Origin: Physcomitrium patens
Lineage: Eukaryota > Streptophyta > Bryopsida > Funariales > Funariaceae
Assembly (NCBI RefSeq): GCF_000002425.4
Contig: NC_037262.1
Coordinates: 2,610,080-2,674,079, forward strand
DNA: 64,000 nucleotides
Reading direction: 5' to 3'
Below the pieces are notes generated by a model, which ran no database searches, was not told the DNA's origin, and was given only the letters and a program-made list of their open reading frames with translations. Positions 24,525 to 34,827 of the stretch are shown here, in pieces. Positions within the stretch are counted from its first letter, which is position 1. Every line of letters starts with the position of its first letter. The position numbers and the translations under genes were made by a program.

Positions 24525-25536
24525 TATCAATGAGCCAAACCAGGCAACACTATTCTCTTCATGTTCTTTTTAATCCCAATAAAACTGCCCAAAACGCAGC
24601 AGGGCAATTGATGGGCTGCATGTTGACTGGAAATGTTTCGCCAACGAAATCATACTTTCTGCAAATCTGGTGCAGTGGTAAATGAATTTGACCTGTTATG
24701 GTATATTGTGAGCTTTAAGATGTTTAAGTCTGATTCTGATAGATTTCTTTGTTTGCTTTTATTTTGTGACGCATTCAAATTAGTTTGGTATTTCTAAAAG
24801 CTGATGGTGGCTACTGTTACGATTATAAAAGTGCGTTAAATTATTTTCTCTTCTCTTATTGAGGAAAAGAAGGGTCGTCATAAGGTGCTCTGTAGTTTGG
24901 CACACCTGGTCGCAGTAAACGATGAGGATGAGTTCATGTAAAACAAGCGTGGTAACTTTGCTTGCTTTATGACACAGAATCAATCGGCAAACTTGAAAGC
25001 CGTTTTTTTGGGAACTTTTCACCGAATTCACCGTATCTCACAATACACTCCATAACTAAGGTGTTATTCCCATCAATCGCCAACATTCCTTCACGTTTCG
25101 TAGCCAGGGTCAGTTCTAGCAGCAAGTCATTCTGTGCAACGTGCTAGCTGATAGGCGATTTTTGCTGGCATTATCCTGTTCCCGTTTAGCCAAGCAGAAA
25201 GACAATTTTTTTTTAATGAAGTCTTGTTCTGATGCACTTCGTTCTAATCGGATCAGTGGCTTTGTTTTTTTTTTTTTTTTGCTTGGTGTGATTTTTGAGG
25301 GCATTATGTTGAGGAAATTGAGCGGAGCGTTGTTTCTGGTCATTGGACACAAGGGAGCTCTCTGCGGAGATTTTTAGGGTTTGAGCAAAAGACGTGATTT
25401 TGGAATGCTGGATTGTTGATAAGTTGCTTTGATCTTGTTTGTAGCTGTCGTTGAGGTCTGTGGGATTGGAACTGATTTCGGGAAGGAGATAAGTTCGGGA
25501 CTATCTGCAAGGAGGAAGGATTCCGAATCCTTGTTG
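24525..25536. other. Upstream region and leader of the oxidoreductase-like gene
   Basis: About 1 kb between the copia element and the next start codon. It has no recognisable coding domain. A T-rich run at about 25266-25280 and several short frames are present. One frame with ATG at about 25307 (MLRKLSGALFLVIGHKG) resembles a targeting peptide, but it ends at a stop and could not be joined in phase to the next gene. Confidence 0.4.
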
Positions 25537-26292
25537 ATGTCACATTTGCATGCACTGAAGGGTTTTGTAACCTTAAGGTTTAGAAAGAGTACAAGTGGGT
25601 CTGTGGTCCCTGCTCTCCATCGTAGTTGGAGCCAGTTGGTGGATGCTAAAGTTACTCTTTGCCAACTGCAGCAATACATGACTCCCATCAGGGAAAATTC
25701 TCTGTACCGCTTGTGGATTCTAGCTGTCCGAGGTGATTGTTTGCCCATGGGGCAGGTCAGCTCTGCTGTCGCAGGGCGTGGAAACACGGATGAGAATGAC
25801 TATGAAAGGGCAATGGAAGGAATTGATAAGGGTTTGAAGGGAATTGAGACGTATGAATGTTCTGTCAGTGTGATCAACTTTTCGAAAGTAGTCACTGATG
25901 TGAATAGAAGCGTGGAAGGCCAGGTTGAGCAGAAGGCTGCTGCAGAAGAATTTACCAAAGCAGATGAACCAGTGAAGGCATCGGGGACTTTGGTGCGTCC
26001 TGAGGATGCAATGGCCAGCGAATTGGACGAGAAACTCGAAAAGGATATTGTCTCAGGAGGCAATGAAGCCGGCAAACCTAATGAGGCTGAAAATGTAACC
26101 GAAAAAGTTGTAATTGAAGATGAAGCTAGAGCTCAGGACTTGGCTGTGGAAGAGCTTGGAGAACCTCCTGAAAGGCCACTTCCAGGCGATTGTTGTGGCT
26201 CGGGATGTGACCCTTGTGTGTGGGACACTTACAACGACGAATTAAGGGACTATCTTGCTCGCAAAAAGGCGGTGCTGGAGAAATTCAAGTAA
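25537..26292 (+). CDS. Protein with C-terminal oxidoreductase-like domain
   Basis: A 251-residue protein in one uninterrupted frame. The C-terminal 45 residues match the small oxidoreductase-like domain family (Oxidored-like, Pfam PF09791 by recollection): PERPLPGDCCGSGCDPCVWD then TYNDELRDYLARKK, with the CCGSGCxxCVW cysteine cluster intact. The family is widespread in eukaryotes, often mitochondrial, and its biochemical role is not settled. The N-terminus from Met at 25537 is Arg/Ser/Leu-rich and lacks acidic residues at first (MSHLHALKGFVTLRFRKSTS), which fits a mitochondrial presequence. The middle, residues about 75-205, is acidic and probably disordered. The frame is open upstream to 25429 without an ATG, so an upstream exon remains possible. 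The domain call is strong. The start and targeting are inferred. Confidence 0.75.
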   Translation: MSHLHALKGFVTLRFRKSTSGSVVPALHRSWSQLVDAKVTLCQLQQYMTPIRENSLYRLWILAVRGDCLPMGQVSSAVAGRGNTDENDYERAMEGIDKGLKGIETYECSVSVINFSKVVTDVNRSVEGQVEQKAAAEEFTKADEPVKASGTLVRPEDAMASELDEKLEKDIVSGGNEAGKPNEAENVTEKVVIEDEARAQDLAVEELGEPPERPLPGDCCGSGCDPCVWDTYNDELRDYLARKKAVLEKFK

Positions 26293-27650
26293 TGTGCTGA
26301 AAATCAAGTCCTATGTGTCCGTTTCTCTTCTTCCTTCGACGTTTATACAGGAACATTGCCTCGCCCTTCTCCGATGACATGCGCATAAATGATCGATGAT
26401 CAGTAGACTGTGTTGATCTTGCAACGCTAACAAAGCAGAGCACTATAACCTTAAACGGAATGTGGGAATTTATTGCCTGGTATGTCTCTTAACGACGTAA
26501 CAGACGCATTTTTTTTCTTAATTCATTCCTTGTCCAAGTTCATGCTTGTAAGTTATGCTTCAATGAAAACGGTTCTTCAGAATAAGACCATGTCAAGACA
26601 CAGAATGAGTTGGTAGGAGCCGTTAAAAAATTGAGTTCAATGTGTCCTACGTTGTGTGTATAAACAGCAATATCTATATGAGCAATGGCGTCCAAGAGTT
26701 GGACGTGAAAAGCCAAGAGGCACTCGTGATCAGCATATACATATTGCTGGCCAGTTTATCCGTTGCCTGATTTCCGTCTTGAATGGTAGTTGCATATTCA
26801 TGTGGAACTGATGAAGTTTGAGTAAACGGTAGCTACATATCCAGTAAGAAGCAGTTGCATGTTTGACAAGAGGTTTTCGCCAACAAAATTCTCAATCCCA
26901 CGTTTTTAGTAATGTGGTGGACAAGATGGGCCATGAATGACTCAAGGTTCATGTCAATCATACTTTTCTAGGACCTGAAATGCGGAGTACGCAGCTTTCT
27001 TACACAATCGACTTGTACTCGGATCTGGGGTTGTGAAGCGCCCTGAGTCAAACAGAGTTGGGTACTCAGCTCAAGATGGTCTCTCCTCACTCAGACGAAA
27101 GTGTGGTACATGACAAACGAATATAAACCTAGATGACAATTCTGAATCCACCAGGCCACATCGATGTGGGAATCATCTAAAAACAGAGACCAAAACCAAT
27201 GAAGACGTCACAAATGTTGAAGAAACATCTAGCGAAATTGGCTCAAGTTCCGCTTCTGATTGCAACAAACACCCAATGAAGGATCAACGCTGAGAGGATC
27301 TTAGTTCTAGATTCCAGTTCTGGTTTCTCCAATTGGCCAAGTAGGTGAGAGATAAACATGAATAGAACTGGTTTGACAAAGCTCACAATATGTGTATTAG
27401 AATTGAGCACTCCTCGTGATCACCGTTAGCTTGTGTGCAAATTCTGCAACCCCACCTGACAATGGTGGTCCAAGGCAGGCAAATACCTCGGCAACCATGT
27501 GGCATGCAAGTTGCACTCTTGCACTTAAATCATGGTTCGACAATGTGTGTGGATAACAACATATCATTTTTGGAGTGAATCTTGGAGTATCTTATTATTA
27601 TCTATTAAGTTGAATAAATATATTTTTATTTTTATTTATTTATTTATTTA
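26293..27650. other. Intergenic DNA before the Tc1 element
   Basis: Holds the 3' end of the oxidoreductase-like gene and then about 1 kb with no supported gene. Near 27436-27530 a frame reads CKFCNPT, a stop, then GKYLGNHVACKLH, faintly like a BED-type zinc finger of a hAT transposase, but it is too degenerate to call. A TTTA-rich run precedes the transposon at 27625-27650. Confidence 0.4.
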
Positions 27651-27652
27651 TA

Positions 27653-27685
27653 CAGTGACAAACAAAACCGAGTACAAAATCTGAA
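27653..27685 (+). repeat. Tc1-element left terminal inverted repeat
   Basis: 33 bp beginning CAGTGACAAAC, perfectly complementary to 35582-35614. TA precedes it. Confidence 0.95.
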
Positions 27686-27992
27686 CACTCATAGTTCATT
27701 GATCCTTCCAACTAACACATAAGTCAATTGATAGAATTACTTTTTTATTATGTGTATTCATCAAGTCCTCTACATGGATGAAAAATCTCATTATCATTTG
27801 AGGTAGGGTTTATGAGAAAAGTGTTGTAGAAGCACACAGACGTGCGTACTCAGTTTTGGTTGCTTCTTCTTGCTGAATTTCGAAATTTCAATGTACACTC
27901 CTTGTTGCAAGATTTGAGGGCATTTTTTGTTTGTTGTCTTGCTCTTGTTCTGTACTATCTATAGTGAAAGTTGATTTGTCAATTGTATCTCT

Positions 27993-29006
27993 ATGCCTCG
28001 GTTGTTTGAATCATTGAAGCACCAAGCATTGGTGCAGCTTAGGAGTGGTGTTTCTACAAGAAAAGTTGCAGACTCACTTGGAATGAGTCAGTCTTCAGTA
28101 GCTCATCTGAGGAGGGAGATTAGTGGTGAAATAGAAAAGCAAAGAGGAGGACGTCCAAAGGTTTTAGGAGAGCAAGAGAAGCGACTTGGTGTGCACCTTG
28201 TCACTGCTTGTTGTCTCAAAACGGCAAGTGCAGCTGCAAAACAACTTCGAGAAAAAATAGGTAAATACTTCTCAGACATCACCTTGAGGCGTGGTTTGAA
28301 AGAAGCTGGTTTGGGTGCTTGTGTGCAACAAAAGAAGCCTCTACTTGCCAAAAGACATTTTCTTGCAAGGTTGAGTTTTGCTCATAAATACAAAAATTGG
28401 ACTATTGATGATTGGAGACGGATTATTTTTAGTGATGAGACAAAGATTAACCTAATCAACTCAAATGGTAGGTCTTGGTGTTGGTTGAGAGAAGGAGAAC
28501 GACCTGGACCTAAACATGTTAGTTAAACTGTCAAACATGGTGGTCGTTCAATTATGATTTGGGGTTGTATGACTGCTTTTGGGCCGGGTGCTTGGTATCA
28601 AATTGAAGGTAGAATAGAGCAACACTTGTACAAAAAAATTTTAGAAACCTACTTGCAAAGTACCACACAGAATTACAACTTAGATCCTACTAAGGTGGTT
28701 TTTCAACATGATAATGATCCCAAACATATGGCAAAAAGTATTCAGTTTTGGCTCTCTTCACAGCCATTTCAGCTCCTTCGATGGCCAGATCAATCTCCAG
28801 ATTTGAATCCAATGGAACATTTTTGGGCCCTTCTCAAACAGTATTTAAGCCAAGTCACTCCAAGGCCAAGAGGTGTTCAAGAATTGTGGGAGAATTTTTG
28901 TAGTATTTACCCTAGTTTTGATGCAAAAGATTGTGAGAAACTATACAAAAGTATGCCAAGAAGGATTTCAGCTGTTTTGGAAGCAAAAGGTTATTGGACT
29001 AAATAT
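27993..29006 (+). pseudogene. Tc1-type transposase (one internal nonsense codon)
   Basis: Cut-and-paste transposase of 338 codons, normal for the family. Residues 1-about 100 hold two helix-turn-helix DNA-binding units (VSTRKVADSLGMSQSSVAHLR, quoted here only as its core STRKVADSLGMS) separated by the basic GGRPK hinge. The catalytic triad is complete: Asp148 in IFSDETK, Asp240 in QHDNDPKH, and Glu275 in SPDLNPMEHFW. There are 34 residues between the last two, so the class is DD34E. A TAA at 28524-28526 after HVS is the only defect inside the frame. The gypsy element inserted so that the duplicated AATAT ends at 29006. Reading across the empty site gives KY then TGA at 35382-35384 or equivalently after 29006, so the insertion falls on the natural stop. 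The uninterrupted reading into the LTR (to 29033) is an artefact of the insertion. Confidence 0.92.
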
Positions 29007-29351
29007 TGTCACGGCCATAATCATGTAAGCTAATAATTACATATAGAAATAGGTAGAAGTAAGTAAAAGTAGATAAAAGTAAGTTAATTCTATAATATTT
29101 AATATAGAAGCTTCCTAGAAACTTCCTAGACGCTGCTTTGACTTCATAGGTATCTTTAATTGACTTTTTGGATTAGAAACGTGGTCAACAAGTTGGCCAT
29201 GTGCCACACATGTTGTTAGCTTGAAGATCAAGCTAACTATGTGGCCCACACGTAAAAAAAACTTGCCTTGTAAGTCAAGGCATGTGTCCTACAAAGTCAA
29301 CATATATTGGAGGTCCTATAGAACGTCGCCACGTAGCCCTTAGTAAGATAG

Positions 29352-29359
29352 TATATATA
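29352..29359 (+). promoter_or_regulatory. TATA box of the chromovirus LTR
   Basis: tatatata lies 24-31 bp upstream of the predicted RNA start. The same box is kept in the 3' LTR near 35172-35180. Confidence 0.65.
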
Positions 29360-29361
29360 GA

Positions 29362-29391
29362 GACAAGAGTGAAGGCTTCTTCACTCTTGTC
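29362..29391. repeat. Perfect 13-bp hairpin at the LTR transcription start
   Basis: gacaagagtgaag (29362-29374) and cttcactcttgtc (29379-29391) are exact inverted copies around the loop gctt. It lies just after the TATA box and is also perfect in the 3' LTR. The right arm contains the predicted first bases of the element RNA. Confidence 0.85.
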
Positions 29392-29561
29392 AACTCCTTT
29401 CTTGCTTCTAGTCCAGGTTCAAGAGTCTTTAGTTTCTTGTCTTGTGGCAATAGCCATTCCAGTTTCCTTTTAATATACCTACTTGTTTATATTTTGACTT
29501 ATTATATCGAGATAGCCTTTTTGTGTATATTTTCCCTCATCGAGTCTTTGTCCTTGACAAA

Positions 29562-29572
29562 TTGACAAGAGT
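29562..29572 (+). other. Candidate self-priming primer-binding site
   Basis: TTGACAAGAGT begins 2 nt after the LTR terminus and is the exact complement of ACTCTTGTCAA at 29383-29393, the predicted 5' end of the element RNA. Tf1/sushi-type elements prime reverse transcription by folding their own RNA 5' end onto such a site. A degraded tRNA-Met-like site (aatatcagagc, 29581-29591) lies 20 nt from the LTR, which is too far for a usual tRNA primer site. Confidence 0.55.
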
Positions 29573-29770
29573 ACACTTACAATATCAGAGCTTTATTTTT
29601 CTTGAGTGAGAGTGGATTACCCCTTTCTCTTGACAAGACATAAGCGTATTAGAAGTTTGCGGATTACCCACTTCTAAACTAATATTGTTCTTAGTATCTT
29701 CTTTGTTATCAAGTCTTTCTTTTCTTTTGTCTTGAGCAGTATCAAACAAATTTTTCTCCTTAGTGTCATT

Positions 29771-30775
29771 ATGGCAGAGCTTGTTGAAATGAAAAGTGCA
29801 ATGGCACAAATGCAAGAGCAAATGAGGGAGTTAATGCTTGCGATGCATCAACTCAATTCACCAACACATGAAAGAACAAGAATAGCAGAAAGTGAGGATA
29901 TAGAGATGATCGGAGCTGCTTCAACATCTACAACAAATCACGTTCCTTCTCCAATTGTACAACACCCTGTAAGCACTAGAGAACCAAGAATTGCCTTACC
30001 TGAGAAATTTGATGGTACGAGATTTAAGTTTCGAGGGTTCATCAATCAAGTACAATTGGCAATTGAACTTCAACCGCAAAGCTATCTAACTTCAGGATCA
30101 CAAGTCAGGTTTATTGGCACTCTACTTTCTGGTTCTGCATTATCGTGGTTTTCGTCTTTTCTTGAACAACGAAATCCAATATTGGACAATTTGGAAGCTT
30201 TTTTGGCGGAGTTTCAATCTATGTATGGTGAACACGATGCAACTCGTGTTGCAACAAATAAGATCCGAATTCTGCGACAAGAAAATCGCTCAGTAACAGT
30301 GTATGCTTTACAATTTCGACAACTTGCAATTGACATCAAGTGAGATGATGCTGCACTCATCAGTCAATTTCTTTATGGATTGCAATACGAAGTAAAGAAA
30401 TTGATGCTCAACTTACCTGATCCTCAAACTTTGAGTCAAGCAATCGATTTTGCGGTAAAATGTGATAATCGACTTTTCGAATTTCGATCTGAGAATCATT
30501 CACAGGAACCTCAACGTTATTACTCAATGGCAACATCAACATCTTTGCCAAACGTACATTCGGAAGTAGAAGATATGCAAATTGATGCAGTACGTTTTAA
30601 ATCCCTAACTGAGCAAGAAAAGATTCGTCGTCGTCAAGAAGGATTATGTTTATATTGCAGAGAACCTAAGCACACTGCTCAACATTGTCCAAAGAAGCGA
30701 CGCAACTATAAAATGAGGGGTACGACGGTCAAAGAAAACAACATGTCAGAAAATGGATTCGTCCAGCTACAATAG
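29771..30775 (+). pseudogene. chromovirus gag (one nonsense codon)
   Basis: Gag-like protein of 334 codons from ATG at 29771. An N-terminal Met/Gln-rich coiled segment is followed by the retrotransposon gag core (LPEKFDGTRFKFRGF, LSGSALSWF, VYALQFRQL). TGA at 30341-30343 replaces the Trp of the usual LxWDDAAL block. The same frame then continues through FLYGLQYEVK to a CCHC zinc knuckle CLYCREPKHTAQHC at 30647-30688 and ends with TAG at 30773-30775. Gag forms the particle and binds the RNA. Confidence 0.9.
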
Positions 30776-33700
30776 GGACCATGCAGTTGGAACCTTGTAC
30801 AATTCCTAATGAAGGTCCTATCCTCTCCTCAGAACCCTCTCCTTGTTTTATAATAGACTTATATTTAGGACATAAGAATTACAAAGCCTCTGCTTTATTA
30901 GATTCAGGAGCCTCAGCATGTTTTTTAGATGAACAATTTGTTAAAAGTCGTAAAATACCTTTTGTACAGAAACCTAAACCAGTACATGTAGAAGTCATAG
31001 ATGGTCGTCCCTTGTCTTCTGGAGATGTCACTCATGAAACTCATCCTATAAAAGTAACAATAGACGGTCATGATAGCTACATAGCTTTTAACATAATTAA
31101 ATCCCCGTCCAATCCAGTTATTTTAGGTTTATCCTGGCTAGAAAAATATAACCCTTGAATAGATTGGAATTCGCATAAACTTGACTTTTTCCAAAGCGTT
31201 ATTAATAGTTCTACTAACTAAGTAAAAAATTATAAGTCTAGTATAGTAAAACCCGTATTGATAGGTGCAAAAGCATTTATACATGCAGCAAAAGAAGGAT
31301 CAACTTTTGCTATTTATGCTGCACCTATTTCTGAAAACGTAAAGACTTCAAGTGGCATTCCAAGTCAATATCAAGAGTATCAAGACGTTTTTGAGAAAAA
31401 GAATGCAGATATTCTTCCTGAGCATCGTCCATATGATTGTTCAATCGACCTCAAGGAAGGAACTCAGCCACCATTTGGACCAATTTACAGTTTATCGCAA
31501 GATGAGATGGCTGAACTCAAGACATATATTGACGAGAATTTAGCGAAGAATTTCATACGCCATTCAAAATCTCCAGCAAGAGCTCCAATTCTATTCGTAA
31601 AGAAAAAAGGTGGATCTTTACGAATGTGTGTTGATTATCGAGGATTCAACATGATCACAATCAAGAACAGGTATCCATTACCTTTGATATCAGGACTCCT
31701 TGACCAGTTGAATCAAGCTAAGATCTATACAAAAATAGATCTAAGAGGAGCATATAATCTAGTACGGATCAAAGAAGGAGATGAATGGAAGACTGCGTTT
31801 TGAACCAGGTATGGACATTTCGAATATAATGTCATGCCCTTTGGACTCACGAATGCACCAGCTACTTTTCAACATCTCATGAATGATGTATTTCGTGAAT
31901 TCTTAGACAATTTTGTCGTCTGCTATCTAGACGATATCCTGATCTATTCTAAGAACGTCGAAGAACATGAAATACATGTTCGTCAAGTATTACAAAAACT
32001 TAGAGATGTAAGATTATATGCCAAGATAGAAAAGTGTGTATTTTATACTACTCAAGTTGACTTTTTAGGATACATCATTTCAAATGATGGTGTCATGATG
32101 GATTCTAAGAAAGTCCAAACAATCATGGATTGGAAGATTCCAAGGACAGTAAGAGATGTCCAATGTTTCTTGGAATTTGCGAATTACTATCGGATCTTCA
32201 TCAAAGATTTCTCACGAGTTGCAGCTCCACTTACACGCTTGACTAGTAAAGATAAATTTCAATGGAATCAAGAAGCGAAAGCAGCATTTGAAGCCTTGAA
32301 GACATCGTTTGTCTCTGCACCAGTCTTATATCGTGTTGACTTTTCCAAGGTATTTTTTATGGAAACAGATGCATCAGATTTTGCCTTGGGTGCAATTTTA
32401 TCACAAATGGGAATAGATGACAAACTTCATCCGATAGCTTTTCATTCAAGAAAATTCTCAGCAGCCGAGATCAATTATGAGATCCACAATAAAGAACTTC
32501 TTGCGATCGTGGATTCCTTTTAAGAATGGCGTCATTATCTAGAAGGCGCTTCTAGTCCAGTCACTGTGTATACAGATCACAAGAACCTCGAGTATTTCAT
32601 GTCAGTACGCGTGTTGAATCGTCGTCAAACTCGTTGGAGTATGTCTTTGTCAAGATTCGAGTTCATTATCACTTATCGACCAGGAAAACAACAAGGTTTG
32701 TCCGATGCCCTATCTAGACGTTCTTATTTTGCACCAAAAGAAGGAGATGCAGCTTTTGAGCAACAAAGAATGGTCCTCTTGAAACCGGAGCAATTTCATC
32801 TCCGAGCAATGAAATCAACATTGACTGTTGATTCAACTTTTCTCAAGCAAATCAAGTCCAGTATGTCCTCAAACCCTCTTGTTCATGATATCGAGAATAA
32901 TTCTTCCAAGTCTCATGATTCTTCTAAGTTCGAGTTCAAAAATAATCTATTATATTTTGAAGGACGCCTATATGTTCCAGAAGGAGAAGCATGTTTATGT
33001 GTTCTTCAAGCACGTCATGACTTTCCAGCAGCATGGCACTTTGGATATAATAAGACTTTGGAACTCATATCAAGAGATTTTTGGTGGCCACAAATGTGGA
33101 AGTCAGTCAAAGACTTTATACAATCATGTGATATTTGTTCAAGATCAAAAATTCTTCGTCATCGACCTTACGGACTTCTTCAGCCATTACTTATACCAGA
33201 ACAACCATGGTCTTCTGTTTCTATGGATTTCATCACAGATCTTCCAAGCTCAAGATCTTATGATTCTATATTTGTGATAGTAGATCGTTTCACCAAGATG
33301 GCACACTTTGTACCATGTACAAAATCTATCACAGGTGAAGAAACAGCTAAGCTTTTCATTGATAATATCTATCGCTATCATGGATTACCTAAAGATATCA
33401 TATCGGATAGGGGAACTCAATTTGTGTCAAGATTCTAGAGGACCCTTTTCAAGATTTTAAAAGTGGACATAAAGCTATCTTCGGCTTTCCATCCTCAAAC
33501 TGATGGACAAACAGAGCGCGTAAACCAAGTCTTGGAGAAGTATTTAAGGTGTACTATCAACTACCAACAAGATGATTGGATAACCCTTCTGCCATTGGCA
33601 GAGTTTGCTTATAATAATACGGTACATTCTTCCACGCAATAAACACCTTTCTTTGCCAATTATGGCTATCATCCACGACTTGATACTTTTGATTTTTCAA

Positions 33701-34269
33701 AAGTTGATAATCCTGCAGCAGAAGATATGGCAAATCGGTTGTCAGAGTTACATGCAATAATGAAGACACAATTGAAGGAAGCTCAAGAACGACAAAAGAT
33801 AAACGCAGATCTATATCGTAAGGAGCAACCACAACTCAACGTGGGTGATAAGGTATGGCTACTTCGTCGCAATATCAAGACTACTCGACCTTGTGACAAG
33901 TTGGACTATCGTAGGCTTGGCCCCTTTTCTGTTTCTGAACAGATCAACCCAGTTGCATATCGGTTACATCTATCAGAGTCAATGAAGATCCATCCTGTAT
34001 TCCACGGGTCTCTTCTTGAACCATATAAGACAGTGGATATACAAGGAAGAAGACAAATGCCACCGCCTCCTATAGAAGTAGATAATAATGAAGAATTTGA
34101 GGTAGAAGAGATATTAGACTCAAGGCGGCGCCGAAATAAGTTGGAATATCTTGTTCATTGGCGCGGATATGATATTAGTGAACGCACACGGGAGCCATCC
34201 AGGAATCTAGCAAATGCATCAGCTAAAGTCAAAGTTTTTCATCAACGACATCCATCGAAACCAAGATGA
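30712..34269 (+). pseudogene. chromovirus pol (six nonsense codons, no frameshift)
   Basis: One frame, -1 relative to gag and overlapping it by 64 nt (30712-30775), encodes protease (LLDSGASACFLD near 30894-30930), reverse transcriptase (YLDD at 31924-31935), RNase H (METDASDFALG near 32360), integrase (HHCC zinc region about 33016-33150, MDFITDLP near 33220, SDRGTQF near 33405, Glu in the [10 protein letters not shown] block near 33500), a GPFSV module and a C-terminal chromodomain (about 34087-34245). In-frame stops lie at 31156, 31219, 31801, 32521, 33436 and 33640. The chromodomain ends with DISERTREP, where the family's conserved Trp is replaced by Arg. The gag-pol overlap suggests programmed -1 frameshifting in the active ancestor. 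Confidence 0.93.
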
Positions 34270-34537
34270 AAATCTCTCTTATAAAAGAGACAAGATTGAG
34301 GCAAGATAACATTCAATTTCCTATCCTTGTTTGTAACTTCTTTGCATTTGTGACGCTAATTAGATTGAGAGCCAACAACCAGCGGATTCAACTCAAGAAC
34401 CTTCGTTTGCTGACCTGTTGGACGAGACATTACGATTGTCACAACCTTCAAGACGACGCAATCGAGATGAAGATCTTCAAGAACGACATATTCTTCCTCG
34501 AATAGATGGTGATATATAACACGTTTGGTATCACGAT

Positions 34538-34786
34538 TTGGGAAGGGACTCCCGATGTTTGGTGATTTTGCTAGAGGTAGGAACAACTCCTGATGGTGTT
34601 CCAAATATTCTATTCGAAGGAAGTTACGAAGGCCTCAACAATGATCAAATAACTGGGTGGTCTTCTCGCCCTGGTATGGGACACTACCGATGGTTGAGAG
34701 GCCCTATCAATCATCTTCGAAGAGAACAGAGATCAAAGTATGTGGCGAATACAATTCGTCGCATCATAGATTTCTTCAACATATGA
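34538..34786 (+). other. Extra open frame between chromodomain and 3' LTR
   Basis: About 560 bp separate the end of pol from the 3' LTR, more than most chromoviruses have. An 82-codon frame here (GVPNILFEGSYEG, ITGWSSRPGMGHYRW, LRREQRSKYVANTIRRI) has protein-like composition. A second frame lies at 34266-34505. No family is recognised. It could be captured or ancestral element sequence, or chance. Confidence 0.35.
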
Positions 34787-34813
34787 TGACCGCTCCTTGT
34801 GGAACTCGTCTCT

Positions 34814-34824
34814 AGAAGGAGGGG
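34814..34824 (+). other. chromovirus polypurine tract
   Basis: agaaggagggg, followed by taa and then the 3' LTR at 34828. This is the standard position and composition for the plus-strand primer. Confidence 0.8.
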
Positions 34825-34827
34825 TAA

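Larger units (their letters stand above)
29007..29559 (+). repeat. chromovirus 5' LTR
   Basis: 553 bp, TGTCACGGCC at the start and CCTTGACA at the end. It has a TATA box (tatatata, 29352-29359) followed by a perfect 13-bp hairpin at 29362-29391. It therefore has a recognisable U3 promoter and a predicted RNA start near 29383. Confidence 0.95.

Noticed and set aside
25141-25377. Frame with a possible targeting peptide upstream of the oxidoreductase-like gene
   Set aside because: It ends at a stop, contains a T-run-encoded Phe stretch, and could not be joined in phase by canonical splice sites to the downstream frame.
29007-29033. Transposase frame continuing past 29006 into the LTR (HGHNHVS)
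   Set aside because: These codons are LTR sequence. The transposase stop is recovered when the retrotransposon and its duplication are removed.
29581-29591. aatatcagagc as the chromovirus tRNA-Met primer-binding site
   Set aside because: It lies 20 nt from the LTR end and needs two changes to match. The self-complementary site 2 nt from the LTR fits better. The tRNA site is kept only as an alternative.
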